Shown here: piece after piece, positions 9,430 to 21,465 of the stretch
Position numbering within the stretch: the stretch's first letter is position 1
Layout: every line of letters begins with the position of its first letter
Assembly: GCA_003971905.1 (NCBI GenBank)
Contig: RSEE01000014.1
Location: 310,001 to 374,000, forward strand
Origin: Moniliella sp. 'wahieum'
Lineage: Eukaryota; Basidiomycota; Moniliellomycetes; Moniliellales; Moniliellaceae
Length of the DNA: 64,000 nt
Reading direction: 5' to 3'
Translations under genes and position numbers: made by a program
The notes under the pieces: generated by a model
What the model was told of the DNA's origin: nothing
Databases searched by the model: none
The model's input: the letters and a program-made list of their open reading frames with translations, nothing else

Positions 9430-11621
9430 TCAGATGGTAAACTGACGACTCATCATGCCCTCGATAAAGTGGGAGCAGGCGAGTTGGGGCGTTTGACCGT
9501 GCTTGCCAACGAGCTGTTCACGAAGTCGGGTGAGCAGATGGTAGAATGTCGGGGAAGGGTTCTCTTCCAGCGCTTGAATCAAGCAATGGGTAAGTGCGCC
9601 GAAAACAGCGACACCCTGCGAGGGACGATGATCCTTAGCCTTCTGCCCATCTTTGCTTGCGGATAGCACGGTCTGGAATAATAGGCGGCATGGCAACATG
9701 GCAAAACGTACCGTATTGCTCACTGGTCAGCCCAAACAGGATCAAATGGGACGGGTTCCGGGAAGGAGGGTGTGCACGTACCACCATGGCCTTGGGGCAA
9801 CGGTTGCGGATAAGGAGGGCACGAGATTGTTGCATGCTAGCTTGTGGAATGATCCTCCACATGTCGCGTGCAACCCCCTCGGCATCCTTTTTCTCATACG
9901 CCCTCAGTACCTGGGCCAACTGTTCGTTGCCGAACGAAGCGAACAACTTTGGTTCCTTGAGATTGCCCACACTATTGTACACGCACGGCAAGGCCAGCAT
10001 GTTGCCCGAATGGCAACAGTCAAACACGGTGACCAACTTGCACTTCGCTGGTAAGGGCGCCACGAGACGTTGATACAGGTCCTCATCTGAGATTTGTCCG
10101 TCCGTCGCATAATCCACAGGCAAAATGCTTGGGTGTTGCATCTTCATCCCTTTCTTGAGATTGATGGAAGTATGGCTTCCATGACCACAGTAGTAGAAGA
10201 AGAAGGTATCGCCCGGCTGAGCGTCCCGTACGAGCCAGTCCATGGCAGCTTCTATGTTTGCGCGCGTGGGCTGAACATCCAGACTTAAACTTGGGTCGTC
10301 CTTGAGCACCACAACACTATCACGGCTGTACCGTTGCGACTTGGGCGATTGATACACGACCCATTGCATGATCCGTTCCAAGTCGTTCCATGGCCCTTTT
10401 AGCTCCCGGTTCGGATGCCCCACATAATTGATTCCCACCAGCAAGGCTCGCTTTCGGGTATGACGAGGGGTGGAATCCACAAATACCGGTTGCGGATGGA
10501 CACTTGATGAGAGTGCACGTTTCGGTAGAGTAGTCCCGTGCTTCTGCGCCTGTTGCATCAGCGGCTTGAACTGCCCATGAGACTGTGGCGGTTGGCGCTT
10601 CGGAAGTGTTGCTTGGGCCTGGATCGTGGCCGGTTCTTGATTTGCGAGTGTGGGATTGTATGTTTGGGGCTGGAGTTGTTGAACTTGGAGAAGGGGGGGC
10701 CGGGGCTGGGTCCATGGCTGATGAAACTGGCCCTGAACCTTGGGTTTACCAACTTGGACCTGAGATTGAAGCTGGGCTTGGTTGGAAACCGGTGCGTTGG
10801 CAGATGCTGTAAAGCGGACGGGTTGGGAGGGGCGAGTGGGAATCTCACCCGTACTGTGGAAAGCGGAGAGATGAGTCAGCAAACCGTCTCATATATACAC
10901 TACCATGAGTGGGAGGTAGGAAGTGGTACGAACTGTGGATAAACCGGCGAAACAGGATAATATGCTGCGTGACGTTGCCCAGCGGGAGCCCGACGGGGAA
11001 TGTCAGCAGGGGCACGGGCATAAGCCTGATGGGGATGGGGATGAACAGGGTAGTGATGTGTGGCATAGTCGATCGTTTGAGTCTGTGGACGAATACCAGT
11101 CACACCTCCGGCGACCAGCGGCAGAACGGCGGATGCACCTGGTGCTGCCATCGAAGCACCATTAGAAGTAGAGGGCTCAGTGAAATCGTGGGTGTGCAAG
11201 GGGGGGAAGGAGGGTAAGAGCCCGGCATGACACAAGATCCAGCGTCATAATACGTGTTTTGCTGGGGCGCATACGCAGGGGGCGCAGGGGTGGGGTTATA
11301 TGAGTCAGACGCGGAAGTTCGGACCGTAGAATAAGCAGGAGGAACTTGTTGTGTGGAGCGTGAAATTGGGTAACACGTATTGGTAATGTTGTTGTGGACG
11401 TAAGAGTCTGAATGGTACGAGCATGACTTGAGCGTCGAGTCAACTCGCATGGGCAACCGGTCAGGATGCTCACCGCCATGATAATTGTTGTGTGCCTGCT
11501 TTGCGACCACTGGGAGGCTTGAACCCCGAGCATGGGACATCGTTCGTGCTCTCGGACGTGGTGGTTGAAGAGAGTTAACAACAATTGGCGCGCTCGAGTG
11601 ACGCAAGTGCTCTGGAGGCAT
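9430..11621 (-). CDS. MCA1: Type I metacaspase
   Basis: A caspase-fold cysteine protease that cleaves after Arg/Lys and acts in protein quality control and cell death. Probable exons on the minus strand: about 11621-10904, 10853-9782 and 9672-9430, with introns 10854-10903 (GTAGTG...TCCACAG, 50 nt) and 9673-9781 (GTACGT...TTCCAG). The catalytic domain has KRALLVGINY, the catalytic His in YYCGHGSH and the catalytic Cys in VFDCCHSG; the last exon gives SASKDGQ and the closing helix ALTHCLIQALE. The N-terminal about 280 residues form a Pro/Gln/Tyr-rich prodomain typical of type I metacaspases. The first exon changes frame at a G run (11200-11206), most simply a lost base. The start at 11621 is the furthest plausible ATG; another lies at 11540. 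Confidence 0.9.
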
Positions 11622-14314
11622 GGACTTATACAAGAGCCTGATGCATACATACACACGCACACACACACACCACACACACAGAGAGAGAGAGAGGAGTAAA
11701 GTGTTAGGGACAGTTCCGCACCAAGCAAAACATGGATGCGATGCTTGTGACATACCGAGCGTCGTTACTGCTGCGCTGGGGCGGATCGGGTGCCGCAGTA
11801 GAGCGATATGGACGAGGATTTCCGTTCCAGGGAAGGGGGAAGTTCATGGACGGCATGCTGGACGCGGGACGCACTGAAGGTGAGTGATATGGGTGGCTTG
11901 CTCAAACAGATTGAAAAGAGGGTAGGGGTAAAGGAGGCAAATGTGGGGGCTGCGGGGCGCCACTTATATATGCGGGACTGATGTGCGATGCTACAGTACA
12001 TCGCTGATGTATACCCCACGCTGAGTCTGACCTGCCAGAGCCTGCTCGAAGGCGCAAGACACATTGAAGGGGATGCTGAACGCTGAACTTCAACATGAGG
12101 AGTGAGAAGGAGAGATCAGAGACAAAGAGAGACAGAGCGGCGAGCGAATAATAGGAGAAACCGGCGGATGAGGTACCACAGTATATTAGGGGGTGTGGCG
12201 GTTACAGAAAAAAAAATGTGGTGATGTGCGATGCTCCACGGGAGATATGAAAACACGAAAGATGATACCATGCGGATGACGAGGGGGATCGAGATCCGGC
12301 ATGTGTGGATCTCAACATGGCCAAAGCAGCTGTTGCTCATGACATCATTTGCATCATCAAAGAGAGTGCACGCTGCAATAAGACTCCTACCGTCTACTAT
12401 ACTTTATCGTTTACCGCGTTTACCCCATACCCCATACAATATGACAGAAGCGAGGATCTGTGATTTTGGAGCTCGGCTGCTATACACCCCTTATCTCCTT
12501 CCCGGCAACAACCGGTCGGCACATTGCTATATCGGAAGCCATGTCGGAGTCGGATACCGGGTAGGGCGGGGGTAGATCCGGGGTTGTCATGTGCAGATCA
12601 AAAAGTTCTACTATATACACAGCAACACTGATATATGAACGTCTCTAACCTGGCCCGAGGGTGACCTCACCGACATCTTACTATAGTAGAACTTACTCTA
12701 CCTTGTCGTCTCATTTGATATTTACCCGACGTGCACCTCGACCTTTCAAGCCTCTCTCAGGCACAGTACCAAAAAGTAGGGCCGATTACTCCAATATCGT
12801 ATTTTGCTACTATTTATAGCCCCTGCTGTGGTCTCGGCAGATGATCGAAGAGATGAGAGTTACGCCGCCGTCAGTCGGCCAAAGCCACACAGGGGCGTTG
12901 TGGACAGCGACGGGCGCAGCAGGGTGAGTCCGCGTGGAGCAGAGAGCGGGACGCGGTTGAAAGAAAAGGAGGGCGCTCTGCCAGCGACGCACTTCCCACA
13001 CCGCCCTATATAGTACAGTGGGAATGCGATTTGATGTTGAGCGGCTGAGCCCACATCTTTTGTTTTTCCCAAAAGTATACAGTATACAGATGCCTGTTGC
13101 GCTCGACAGGTTTCAGCCCGTCGGCAGGGCGCGCAGTGGCTGTAGTACCCTGCCCCGCTTCCTACCCCCTTTTTTGTCCAGCCCCAGTGATCACCGCACA
13201 CGTTAACCATGCGCATCCTACAGTATTGAGAGGAGCCGTGACAAAGAGGATGTAATGCCACAGGGGATGGAGGCTTGATGCATGATGGGCTTAATCGGCT
13301 GTGGGCTGGGGTGGGCAAGGCTGGGCACTGGCGTTGGCGTGTGGTGGTGTTGGAAGTATTGTGGTGCAGATGACGCGGGGCTGTGCCACACGTTCAGCTT
13401 CAAGCTTCACATGTCACAGCCGTATAAGCGAGAAATCACGTCTCAAATCCGAGGGACGTGTGCATTAGGGGTAACCCGTAACAGGGTACCTGTCGAATTG
13501 AAAAAACCTCGTGATGGATGAAGCTGATGAAGGCTACCCCACTAGTATTATATCTGCGGACAGCCACGGGAGTGTACCTACAGGATAGCGGAGCGTCACC
13601 TCTCAATTATACTCCTTTGTGCATCAACATGTAGAGTCGGAGTCGGGCGATGGCAAGAGGGCGTATTATCCACCTTGTCGGGTTTCGTGGGCGGGCGGGC
13701 TGGGGTCAGTGATAAGGAGAAGATGACCACGAGATTCAAGGTGGCGGCATGTTCAGTGGTGGGATCGTCGTTTTTGCCTTCCTGGCCCAGCAGATTGCTT
13801 ATTGGAGTGCTCAAGGCAGTGGTAAGGACCTGAGGTACTACCGCAGGACTCTCGCGGCCCTGCCCTGCCGTGCCATTTTGTTTCGTCCACACCCGATCCA
13901 TCATCCTTCGCTGTGTCCCGCCTCTTGGTGTGGCTCCACCCACAGACCCAACACGCAACACGCAACGCCCCCCCACCACCATGGCCACACGGGCGGGCGG
14001 GTTACGAGATCCATACCACCCATACGACAGCTACTGGAGTAGGACAGGGGAGGGGGGGCAAAGGGTGTGGATATATAATTTTGCTTTGCGTCTCTTCCCC
14101 TCCGTGTTGCAAGTGGCTCCGTTTGGCCGACGGTTGGCCGCGTGGCTAGTCACTAGTTACTATTGTGGTCATTAAAGAGCGTCCCCACGCCGTACGTTCC
14201 GTACTCCACTCGTACTCAGTACTCACTCGGCCCCCCGTCCCGAGCCCAAGCGCACTCTACGTGGGCTGGGACAAATGGGGGCTCAAGCTACGGCTGCCGC
14301 TGGGACGGTCGCCT
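11622..14314. other. Long region without a convincing gene
   Basis: Short open frames occur on both strands but none shows a domain, biased composition or splice structure I can support. Contents include a (CA)n(GA)n microsatellite (11650-11692), a SINE-free AT-richer stretch around 12100-12900, AGTATACAGTATACAG near 13074-13088, and CTTCAAGCTTCACATGTCAC near 13399-13418. A small or noncoding RNA gene could be missed. Confidence 0.45.
11650..11692. repeat. (CA)n(GA)n microsatellite
   Basis: Alternating CA units change to GA units about 30 bp upstream of the metacaspase start codon, in its presumed 5' leader. Confidence 0.9.
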
Positions 14315-16170
14315 CTAGCCTGCGCGCCCATGTGCGCCCCCACTGCCGCAAACACACATCCCACCAACACCATCGCAATGTGTGCGCGGGCCAGGCGGGC
14401 AGCACGCACGGTGGCCCTCGCGCGCTCGCACTGCGCACATTGGCCACATCCCGCCGTGGGCGCATGGTGAGGCGGGTGAGGTCCGCTCCGGCCTCCACTC
14501 CCGTCCGGGCGGTGGATAGGGGATCAGTTCGATCGGTTCGATCGGTTCGATCGGTTCGATCGGTTCGATTGGTACGGTGCGCTTCCCCTCCTTCTTCAGC
14601 TTCACGTTCCCGCTCACCATCTTGGACGCCTCCTGCCTCGTGGACACAGGTCCCGCCGCACCTGGTCCCGCGGAGGCGGTGCACGTAACACTCAGGCCCG
14701 TCGACGACGCTCCCAACGCTTCTGGTTCCAGGCACGCCGATAATAAACTTTCGTCCCACCCAGGCGGCTCGGAAAAGGGAGGAGGGGGAGGAGGAGGAGG
14801 CAGACCCCTCTCATTGTCCACTGGCAAGCAAGGCTCGTGTTCCATCTTGATCGCCGCCGGTGGGGTAGTCGTCTCGGTTTCCCGATCGCCCGTCAAGGGC
14901 AGGGCGAGGGTGAGGTGCATCCCGCCACACGCCGGTGCCTTGAAGGGGCAGGCGTGGTAGGGCAAACACTCGAAAGGCTGGGTGGAGAGTTACTTGTCGT
15001 AGACACGGGCACGCCGGTCGAAGTGGTAGGTGGGGCGGTGACGCCCCACGGCGGTAAGAACGGCATGCCCATCCCCGGCCAAAAGGGCAGACCTAACGGT
15101 GGCATTGGCATGCCCGGGGGTAAAAAGGGAGGAGGCACAGGGGTGGTAGTGGAGTGCTTCCCGGTGCTGGGACCGGGGCGGCCGAAGGTCCTGATCCTGG
15201 GGCATGATGTGGTAGTGCAGCAGCAGTAGCAGCAGCAGCAGCAGCTTCTTCCTTAGCTGCCAAGGCGGCGCGAAGACGTGCGACCTCAGCTTGGAGTGCG
15301 CTCGTTGCGTCGGGCACGGCAGGTGGCAGAGCAAAGAGTGGAGTGAGGATTTCGTGTGCGCTAGGTGGGGGGCCGGGATCCAACGTGGCAGTGCCCACGC
15401 ACGCACAGGACGTTTGCCCCCCATGATCTTCTCCGCAGGGCACTCCCTCACCACGATGTTGTACCACCTGTTGCAGTGTCGATAGCACAGGTTCCGTCTC
15501 GGCCGCCAAGGCAGCCACTGTTTTTTCCCCTTGTCCCTCATCCGCCAAGATAGAGAGGAAGGTCCAGACAAGGTGACTGAGCGCACGCGCTTGCCCATGC
15601 AGCTGCTCAAACTGTTCGCGTCTTCGTTGACGAGAGAGGAACGCAGCGGCACGATTTTTGACCAAGCGTGCCTCGCGCTTGGTCAGACCCGACGTGTCGG
15701 GCTGGATGAAGAGCGTCGAGTGCGGCGCCGAAGTATCGATCACGGGAAACGGTTTGCCCGACGCGGTGCGTTGCCCCCCTTGCTGGGGGGGTCGTTTGGG
15801 TGCGGCTACCCGCCCTGCCGCTCCAGCAGATAATTGGGTCTGGCGCCTGTGCCGGAGGAGGCGAGGGCGAGAGCTCAGCGGACTCGACTCTCCTCCTCTT
15901 GGGCGCTGGGCCAGGGGCGGGAAGTGGAGCGGTACGGACGGCGCTTGGACTGGGCTCGGTGGGGGGGGTGGACCCCTCGGAGGCAGAGGCAGAGACAGAG
16001 GCAGAGGCAGAGACAGACGTTGAGGCTGAAGCATACGGCCAAAGCCGGCGGGGATGGCGAGGGGGGGGCCCAGGAGGAGCAGCGAGCAGGTGGAGAAGCA
16101 GGCGTTGGGGGTCAGAGAGGGTCATGTCGCTGCCCCAAGCTGGCGGGCCCATTGCAAATGGCTCGCTCAT
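14315..16170 (-). CDS. bZIP transcription factor (3' end uncertain)
   Basis: The ATG at 16170 opens a protein whose first part includes DPQRLLLHLLAAPPGP, a Ser/Ala repeat and a basic patch KRRR. After a frame change near 15800-15850 comes the basic region TKREARLVKNRAAAFLSRQR, the N-x7-R pattern of bZIP proteins, followed by a weak zipper with few heptad leucines. It should bind DNA as a dimer in the nucleus. The basic region resembles the ATF6/CREB3-like class in the KNRxxAxxSR signature, but I see no clear membrane segment. Downstream the reading passes through a polyalanine run (15215-15245) and Pro/Gly-rich sequence, then a frame with IEP repeats encoded by 9-nt tandem units. Whether those last parts (14315-15090) belong to this protein is doubtful. 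Confidence 0.7.
14522..14572. repeat. 9-nt tandem repeat, unit GATCGGTTC
   Basis: About five consecutive units, the outer ones with single substitutions. Read on the minus strand in one frame they encode repeats of Ile-Glu-Pro. Confidence 0.9.
15979..16017 (-). repeat. Hexanucleotide GAGGCA/GAGACA repeat encoding Ser/Ala/Val
   Basis: Lies inside the bZIP coding region and gives an alternating Ser-Ala/Ser-Val tract on the minus strand. The same kind of hexamer repeat occurs in BUD6 and in the POP3-like gene. Confidence 0.85.
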
Positions 16171-18285
16171 GCTGGGGATGGGGGTGGGGGTGGGAGTGGA
16201 GGCGATGGGGGAGGCGATGGAGGAGGCGATGGAGGAGGCGGGGGCGGAGGCGAAGAGACTCGCCAAGCGTTGTGCGCAGGCAGGCGGGTGTGGGTTTGCT
16301 GTGGTTGGGCGCGGCGCTAAGGCCCGACAGGCACTCGTCGCCCTGGCTTGGCTGCGTGCAACAAACTGCACATGACATACCCGTCGGGACCCGGTGCGGG
16401 CACGGGGGCGGTCTCCACCGGCTCCGTCCTGCCCCGTGCGCACTTTAACCGGGCCGCTCTTCTCACGGCGAAGCGGGTGAGCGCACCACACTGCCCCCGT
16501 GCCAAAACTGGCGCCGAGTGGGCCGCACGCCCAGGCAGTAGGGTTTCTTTGCGTTTTCCGCTCGCCGGCGGCCCGCACGGCGCCAGTGCAATATACCCCA
16601 CACCCGCCTTCCCGCCCTCGCTCCCACTCGATCTTCACTATTCACACCAACTCCGCCTGCACCGCGGAGGGGGCGCCGATCGAGCACCAGCCAGCCTGGG
16701 TTGGTCAGGCATCCCTCCGAACGCACTGCTCACTACTTGGTCACTACGCCTTACCCATATCAGATGGTCGATGGGGGGATGATGCCGATCATGTCGATGA
16801 TGCAAAGCCACCACCAGGTAGCCCACACGCCCCGGACCTATCCGCCTCCAGAGATACCGGTTACCGGTTACCCGGCCTGCGCGTAACGTGAGTAACATGT
16901 AACACGGCATACCGATAGATACCGGCAGCCCTCCAGGCCTGCGTCGACGGCCGAGACGAATTCGAAGAGGATGAAAAACGATGACTATGACGCGTGGCTG
17001 GTGTACCTATGGTGTTTGTGCTGGTGATGCAAGTGATGTAAGTGTGACACATGTGACATGTGACATGCGATGATGGATTGATTATTGAGCTTTTTTGATG
17101 CTGAGCCGCTGTGGGCGCAGATGTATTGCGCGATTGATGCAGCTGATGATATGCATGTCGATGAGATACGCGTCACGGCGTCACTGCATCAGATAATGCG
17201 CTCGATAACGTCCGATTCTCAATCTCCCAAGACGTCAGATCTAGGACTGAGGCCCCAGACTCTCAGATGCCAGTGTGCCAGCCGCGTCACATCTCCATCC
17301 CGCGCAACTACCTCTCAGTGCCCCATTTATCAGTCGTACTCAGTACCAAAACTTACAGCACAACTATATACTAGCGCCCCCGAGATCGGCATACAAAACA
17401 CACACATCCACCCTGACACCCTTTGCTGCGACAGGGGGTCGGACAGGGGGGATCCAGTGGATACGCCCTAAGCGCTGAGCGTTGGCCACCATGCCACGCT
17501 GTAACGGCAGCCCTTTGTTTGGCAACGCAGACGCTGTGCGCACCCTCTTTCTCCAAACAGGCACGCAACTTGGGAAAGAGTAGCTTGAATAAATAGAACT
17601 GCGTCGCGGAGTCAAAAGCCTCCTGAGGGGGGATAAGATCTAAGATCTAAGAAGAGACTGAGAAAGGGGCTTTGTTAGCGACGGAAAAAGCATTGCGGGT
17701 GCATAACACATCCGCCTGGGCTCTCGCCTGCACTGCCACCGGTGCTAGTGGGCATTGAGAGCAACGTGTAGCCGTCGGGATGGCAGTGGTCGTTCCGCCA
17801 ATGACGACAGCAGGGGGTGTTGGCATGGTAGTAGGCTCCCCATAACCACTGGACGCGCCGAAGCGACATGGTCATCTGCCCGATACTTCGAGCTGGCAGC
17901 AGAGTTGGACGCTAGGGTTGCGGAAGACTTTGTGGGTCGGGCGACAGGGTAATTGAAGATCACACATCATGCATCGTGCATCATGTGCATCATGCATCAT
18001 GCATCATGCGCGACGCGTAGCACGAAAGAGTAGGGTTACGCGCTGGACGGACGCAAAATTGAAACTCGGAACTCGGAACTAGCGCTCATTGGGGGGGGGC
18101 GAACTGGGGGGCACTAGGACAGTTTCGACGCGCCACGCGTCGCGCGGGCGGCCATTGGACCCGACGCGTCCGGATGACACGCATCATCCGCCTGGGCAGT
18201 GCAGCTTTGAGAGAAACGGGGCAGTGCGTTTCTCGTGGCTGCTGCCCCTCCCCACCACCACTACCTCTGCTGCCAATCTCCGACC
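16171..18285. other. Shared upstream region of the bZIP gene and MCM5
   Basis: The open frame of the bZIP segment extends upstream of its ATG but looks like a GC-rich shadow. No gene is supported. It contains TGACATG repeats (17044-17068), GCATCAT repeats (17968-18008) and three ACGCGT sites close to MCM5. Confidence 0.5.
18013..18169 (+). promoter_or_regulatory. MCM5 promoter with ACGCGT (MCB-like) sites and a CCAAT box
   Basis: ACGCGT occurs at 18013-18018, 18135-18140 and 18164-18169, all within about 275 nt upstream of the MCM5 ATG. ATTGG (an inverted CCAAT) lies at 18154-18158 between the last two. ACGCGT is the MluI cell-cycle box bound by MBF at G1/S replication genes in yeasts. The assignment to MCM5 control is an inference from motif and gene function. 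Confidence 0.55.
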
Positions 18286-20590
18286 ATGTCCGGCTTCGAT
18301 CTTGGGCGGCAATACACCACCGCCATTCTTCCTGGCCAGGGCACCGAGGAGAGCGCAGCCTTCATTGCTGGCGCCACCTACGCCCAGGTCGAGGCGACGC
18401 TCTACGACTTTCTGCATGCCTTCCGCATCAACAACGACTACCTCTATCGCGATCGGTTGCGTGCCAACTTGGCTGCCAAGCAGTATGTGCTTGAAGTGGC
18501 GCTGGAGCATGTTCAGCTCTGGAACCAAGTTCTGGCCCAAGCGCTACGCGAACGCCCCGCCGAGGTGCTTCCTCTCGTACGTTCTCTCAACATTTTTTAC
18601 TTTTATTTGTGGTATCCAACCTCCCTTCCCTGCTAACGTGCTACCTGCTCCCCCTCTGTGCCTTTGCTTAGTTCGAGTCGGCCTCCGCCGTGCGTCTCAG
18701 CGTATCCTGTATCCCATTGCTGCGGGGGGAGAGAAGAACCGGCCCGAGGCGCCTGAGATGCAGATCACGCTGCGCTCCTCGGCCAACCTAGTGAGCATGC
18801 GCGACCTGCACGCCGACTCCATTACCCACCTGGTCCGCGTGCCCGGGATCGTGATTGGCACCTCTCAACTGGCCTCGCGCGCGGCCAAGCTGACTATCAT
18901 GTGCCGGGACTGCAAAGCGACGAAAGCGCTACCGATCGCGAGTGGGTTTAGTGGATTCACCTTGCCGCGCGGTGCGATGCGCCGGCGCAAGAAGGCGAGG
19001 CCAAGCGCTGCACGCTCGACCCTTATGTTGTGATGCACGATCGCTCCACCTTTGTTGATGCGCAAACGGTCAAGCTACAAGAGGCGCCGGATATGGTGCC
19101 GACGGGCGAGCTGCCACGGCATATGCTCTTGTCGATTGATCGGGCGCTGTGTGGTCGTGTGGTACCTGGGGCGAGGATTGTAGCGACGGGCATTTACTCA
19201 ACTTACGCGCCTCAGGCAGCCAAGAACAATCCTGGTGCAGTGGCGCTTCGCACGCCGTACCTGCGTGTGATTGGGTTGGAGATTGACGCCGAGGGCGCAG
19301 CGGGACGAGGAGCGTCGCGTATCTTCACCCCAACGAGGAGGAAGAGTTTCAACGGATCGCCCGGCTTCCCAATTTGTACGATCGCTTTGCTAGTAGCATT
19401 GCGCCTTCGATTTATGGCAACACGGAGATTAAGCGGGCGGTGACCTGTCTCTTGTTTGGTGGGTCCAAGAAGATCTTACCGGACGGCATGCGTTTGCGTG
19501 GGGACATCAATGTGCTTTTGCTGGGTGATCCAGGTACAGCCAAATCGCAACTCCTTAAATTTGTCGAGAAGGCAGCTCCGATTGCCGTCTACACCTCGGG
19601 CAAGGGCTCCTCGGCAGCGGGTCTGACAGCGAGTGTGCAGCGCGACGCCAACACGCGTGAATTCTACCTTGAAGGCGGCGCGATGGTCTTGGCAGATGGT
19701 GGTGTGGTGTGCATTGACGAGTTTGACAAGATGCGCGACGAGGACCGGGTGGCGATTCATGAGGCAATGGAACAACAAACCATTTCGATTGCCAAGGCGG
19801 GCATCACCACCATCCTTAACGCACGCACTTCTGTCCTGGCCGCTGCCAACCCCGTGTTTGGGCGGTACGACGAGTCGCGCACGCCAGGCGAGAATATCGA
19901 TTTCCAATCGACCATCTTGTCGCGGTTCGACATGATTTTCATTGTCAAGGACGAGCACGATGAGGCACGGGACCGCACCATTGCCCGTCACGTCATGCAA
20001 ATCCACATGGCCGGCCGTGACGACGAGGTGGCAGAGGGAGAGTTGGACATGGAGACGATGAAGCGCTATGTGGCCTATGCCAAGGCGCGCTGTGCGCCCC
20101 GCCTATCGGCGCGAGCGGCAGAAAAGTTGTCGTCCTACTACGTGTCTCTCCGCCGCCAGCTGGCCCAAATCGAACAAGATGCAGATGCTCGCTCCTCCAT
20201 CCCGATTACCGTGCGTCAGCTGGAGGCCATTGTGCGCACGGCCGAGTCGCTGGCCAAGGTGACTCTGTCGGTTTCGGTGGACGAGGCGCATGTGGACGAG
20301 GCGATGCGGCTGTTCCGTCTGTCGACGATGGATGCAGTCCAGGCTGCGGGCGCAGCGACGGGCGACTTGACGCGCAAAGAGTTGGCGGACGAGATGAACC
20401 GGCTGGAACGCGACATTCGGCGCCGGCTGCCCATTGGCTGGTCCACGTCGTACGCCAAGCTGCGGCAAGAGTTTGTGGATGCGCAGGGCTTCCGCCGCAT
20501 GCGTTGGAGAAGACGCTGTTTGTGCTGGAGAAGCGCGATGTGCTTCGCTTCTCCAACCAACGCAAGGCGCTCACCCGCACAGGCGTCTAG
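18286..20590 (+). CDS. MCM5: DNA replication licensing factor Mcm5
   Basis: Subunit of the MCM2-7 replicative helicase in the nucleus. Exon 1 is 18286-18576 ([40 protein letters not shown]), followed by a 95-nt intron (GTACGT...TGCTTAG) to 18671. The N-terminal OB region shows [19 protein letters not shown] and GELPRHML. The AAA+ domain has the Walker [13 protein letters not shown], Walker [10 protein letters not shown] and the arginine-finger motif SRFDMIF. The frame changes at least four times (near 18690, 18970, 19290-19340 and 20492) while conservation continues; at 20492 loss of one C from a CCC run explains it. With that base the protein would end in [14 protein letters not shown] and stop at 20588-20590. 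The predicted length, about 730 residues, fits the family. Confidence 0.95.
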
Positions 20591-21465
20591 CTCGCTCGTG
20601 GCGCGGCTGTGTTGCTGTGCTGGCTGTACTTGTATCCCCCTGTTCTTCCCATGTGGTCCCGTAGTCTGTAGATGGCTTTGGCCGCGTCGCAAGAAAGCAG
20701 ATGTGATGTGTCGTCAGGTGTCTGGTTCTCGACACAGCACGTGATGCATCCACGTGATGTGCGCTGCAAAGTTCCTCCAGCTCTAACACGTAACGCGCAG
20801 AGCGGATCTTCGGATCGCCACCGCCCGCCGCAGCACCCAGCTCACATGCGCCCCAACAGCGCCCCCGTGCAGCCCCCTGCAGCCCCTGCAGCCCCCGCGC
20901 AGCCCCGGCTCAAGCAGTGCCCCCCTGCCCAGAGCACCAGCTCAGCGGTGAGCTCACCGGTCACCCTTGCGGGCCGGTGGCGTCCGCCATGCAAGGAGAG
21001 GCAGGCGCAGCGCCGGTGTGGCTGAGCGGCCAAGGGACTAGTCGAGGGACTAGTGACTAGTGATGCATGACGCGCTGACGCGTGACGAGGTGCAACAAAG
21101 GCCATCAGCTCGGGCGAGCAGCAAGCATCATGCATCATGCATCACGCATCATGCTGCTGCTGCGCGGAGACGACGGCACTGAGACAGTTGGATGCGGGAG
21201 TGGGCAGGCGGGCAGTGTGCGCTCCGTTCCATCGCCCGGGTGCTACGCTGCGCGCTGGCTGGCGTGGTGCTGCGGCCGGGCGGCGGTGGCGGGGGTGCGG
21301 CGTGGTGCGGGAGGGGCAGTGTGGTGTGGGTCGGGGCTGCAGCGGCACTGGGCTGCTGTGCCACGTTGGGCAGCGCCGCCTCGCCTCTGCGTTTGCACCA
21401 CCCTCGGCCCGCGACCATCGGCCCCCGGCCACAACCATTGACCACAACCATCTCGCTTGGGCAGC
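20591..21465. other. Intergenic region between MCM5 and the hydrolase
   Basis: No gene seen. It contains an ACGCGT site (21078-21083), GCATCAT tandem units (21126-21154), and a GC-rich block from about 21190 to the next start codon. Confidence 0.5.

Noticed and set aside
15800-16448. Plus-strand Gly/Glu-rich frames opposite the bZIP gene
   Set aside because: They mirror the minus-strand Ser/Ala/Pro-rich coding sequence that contains the real bZIP motif.
18286-20590. MCM5, ARB1, AIP1 and other split genes as pseudogenes
   Set aside because: Catalytic motifs and family conservation persist between breaks with no accumulation of stops; lost bases in the assembly are simpler.
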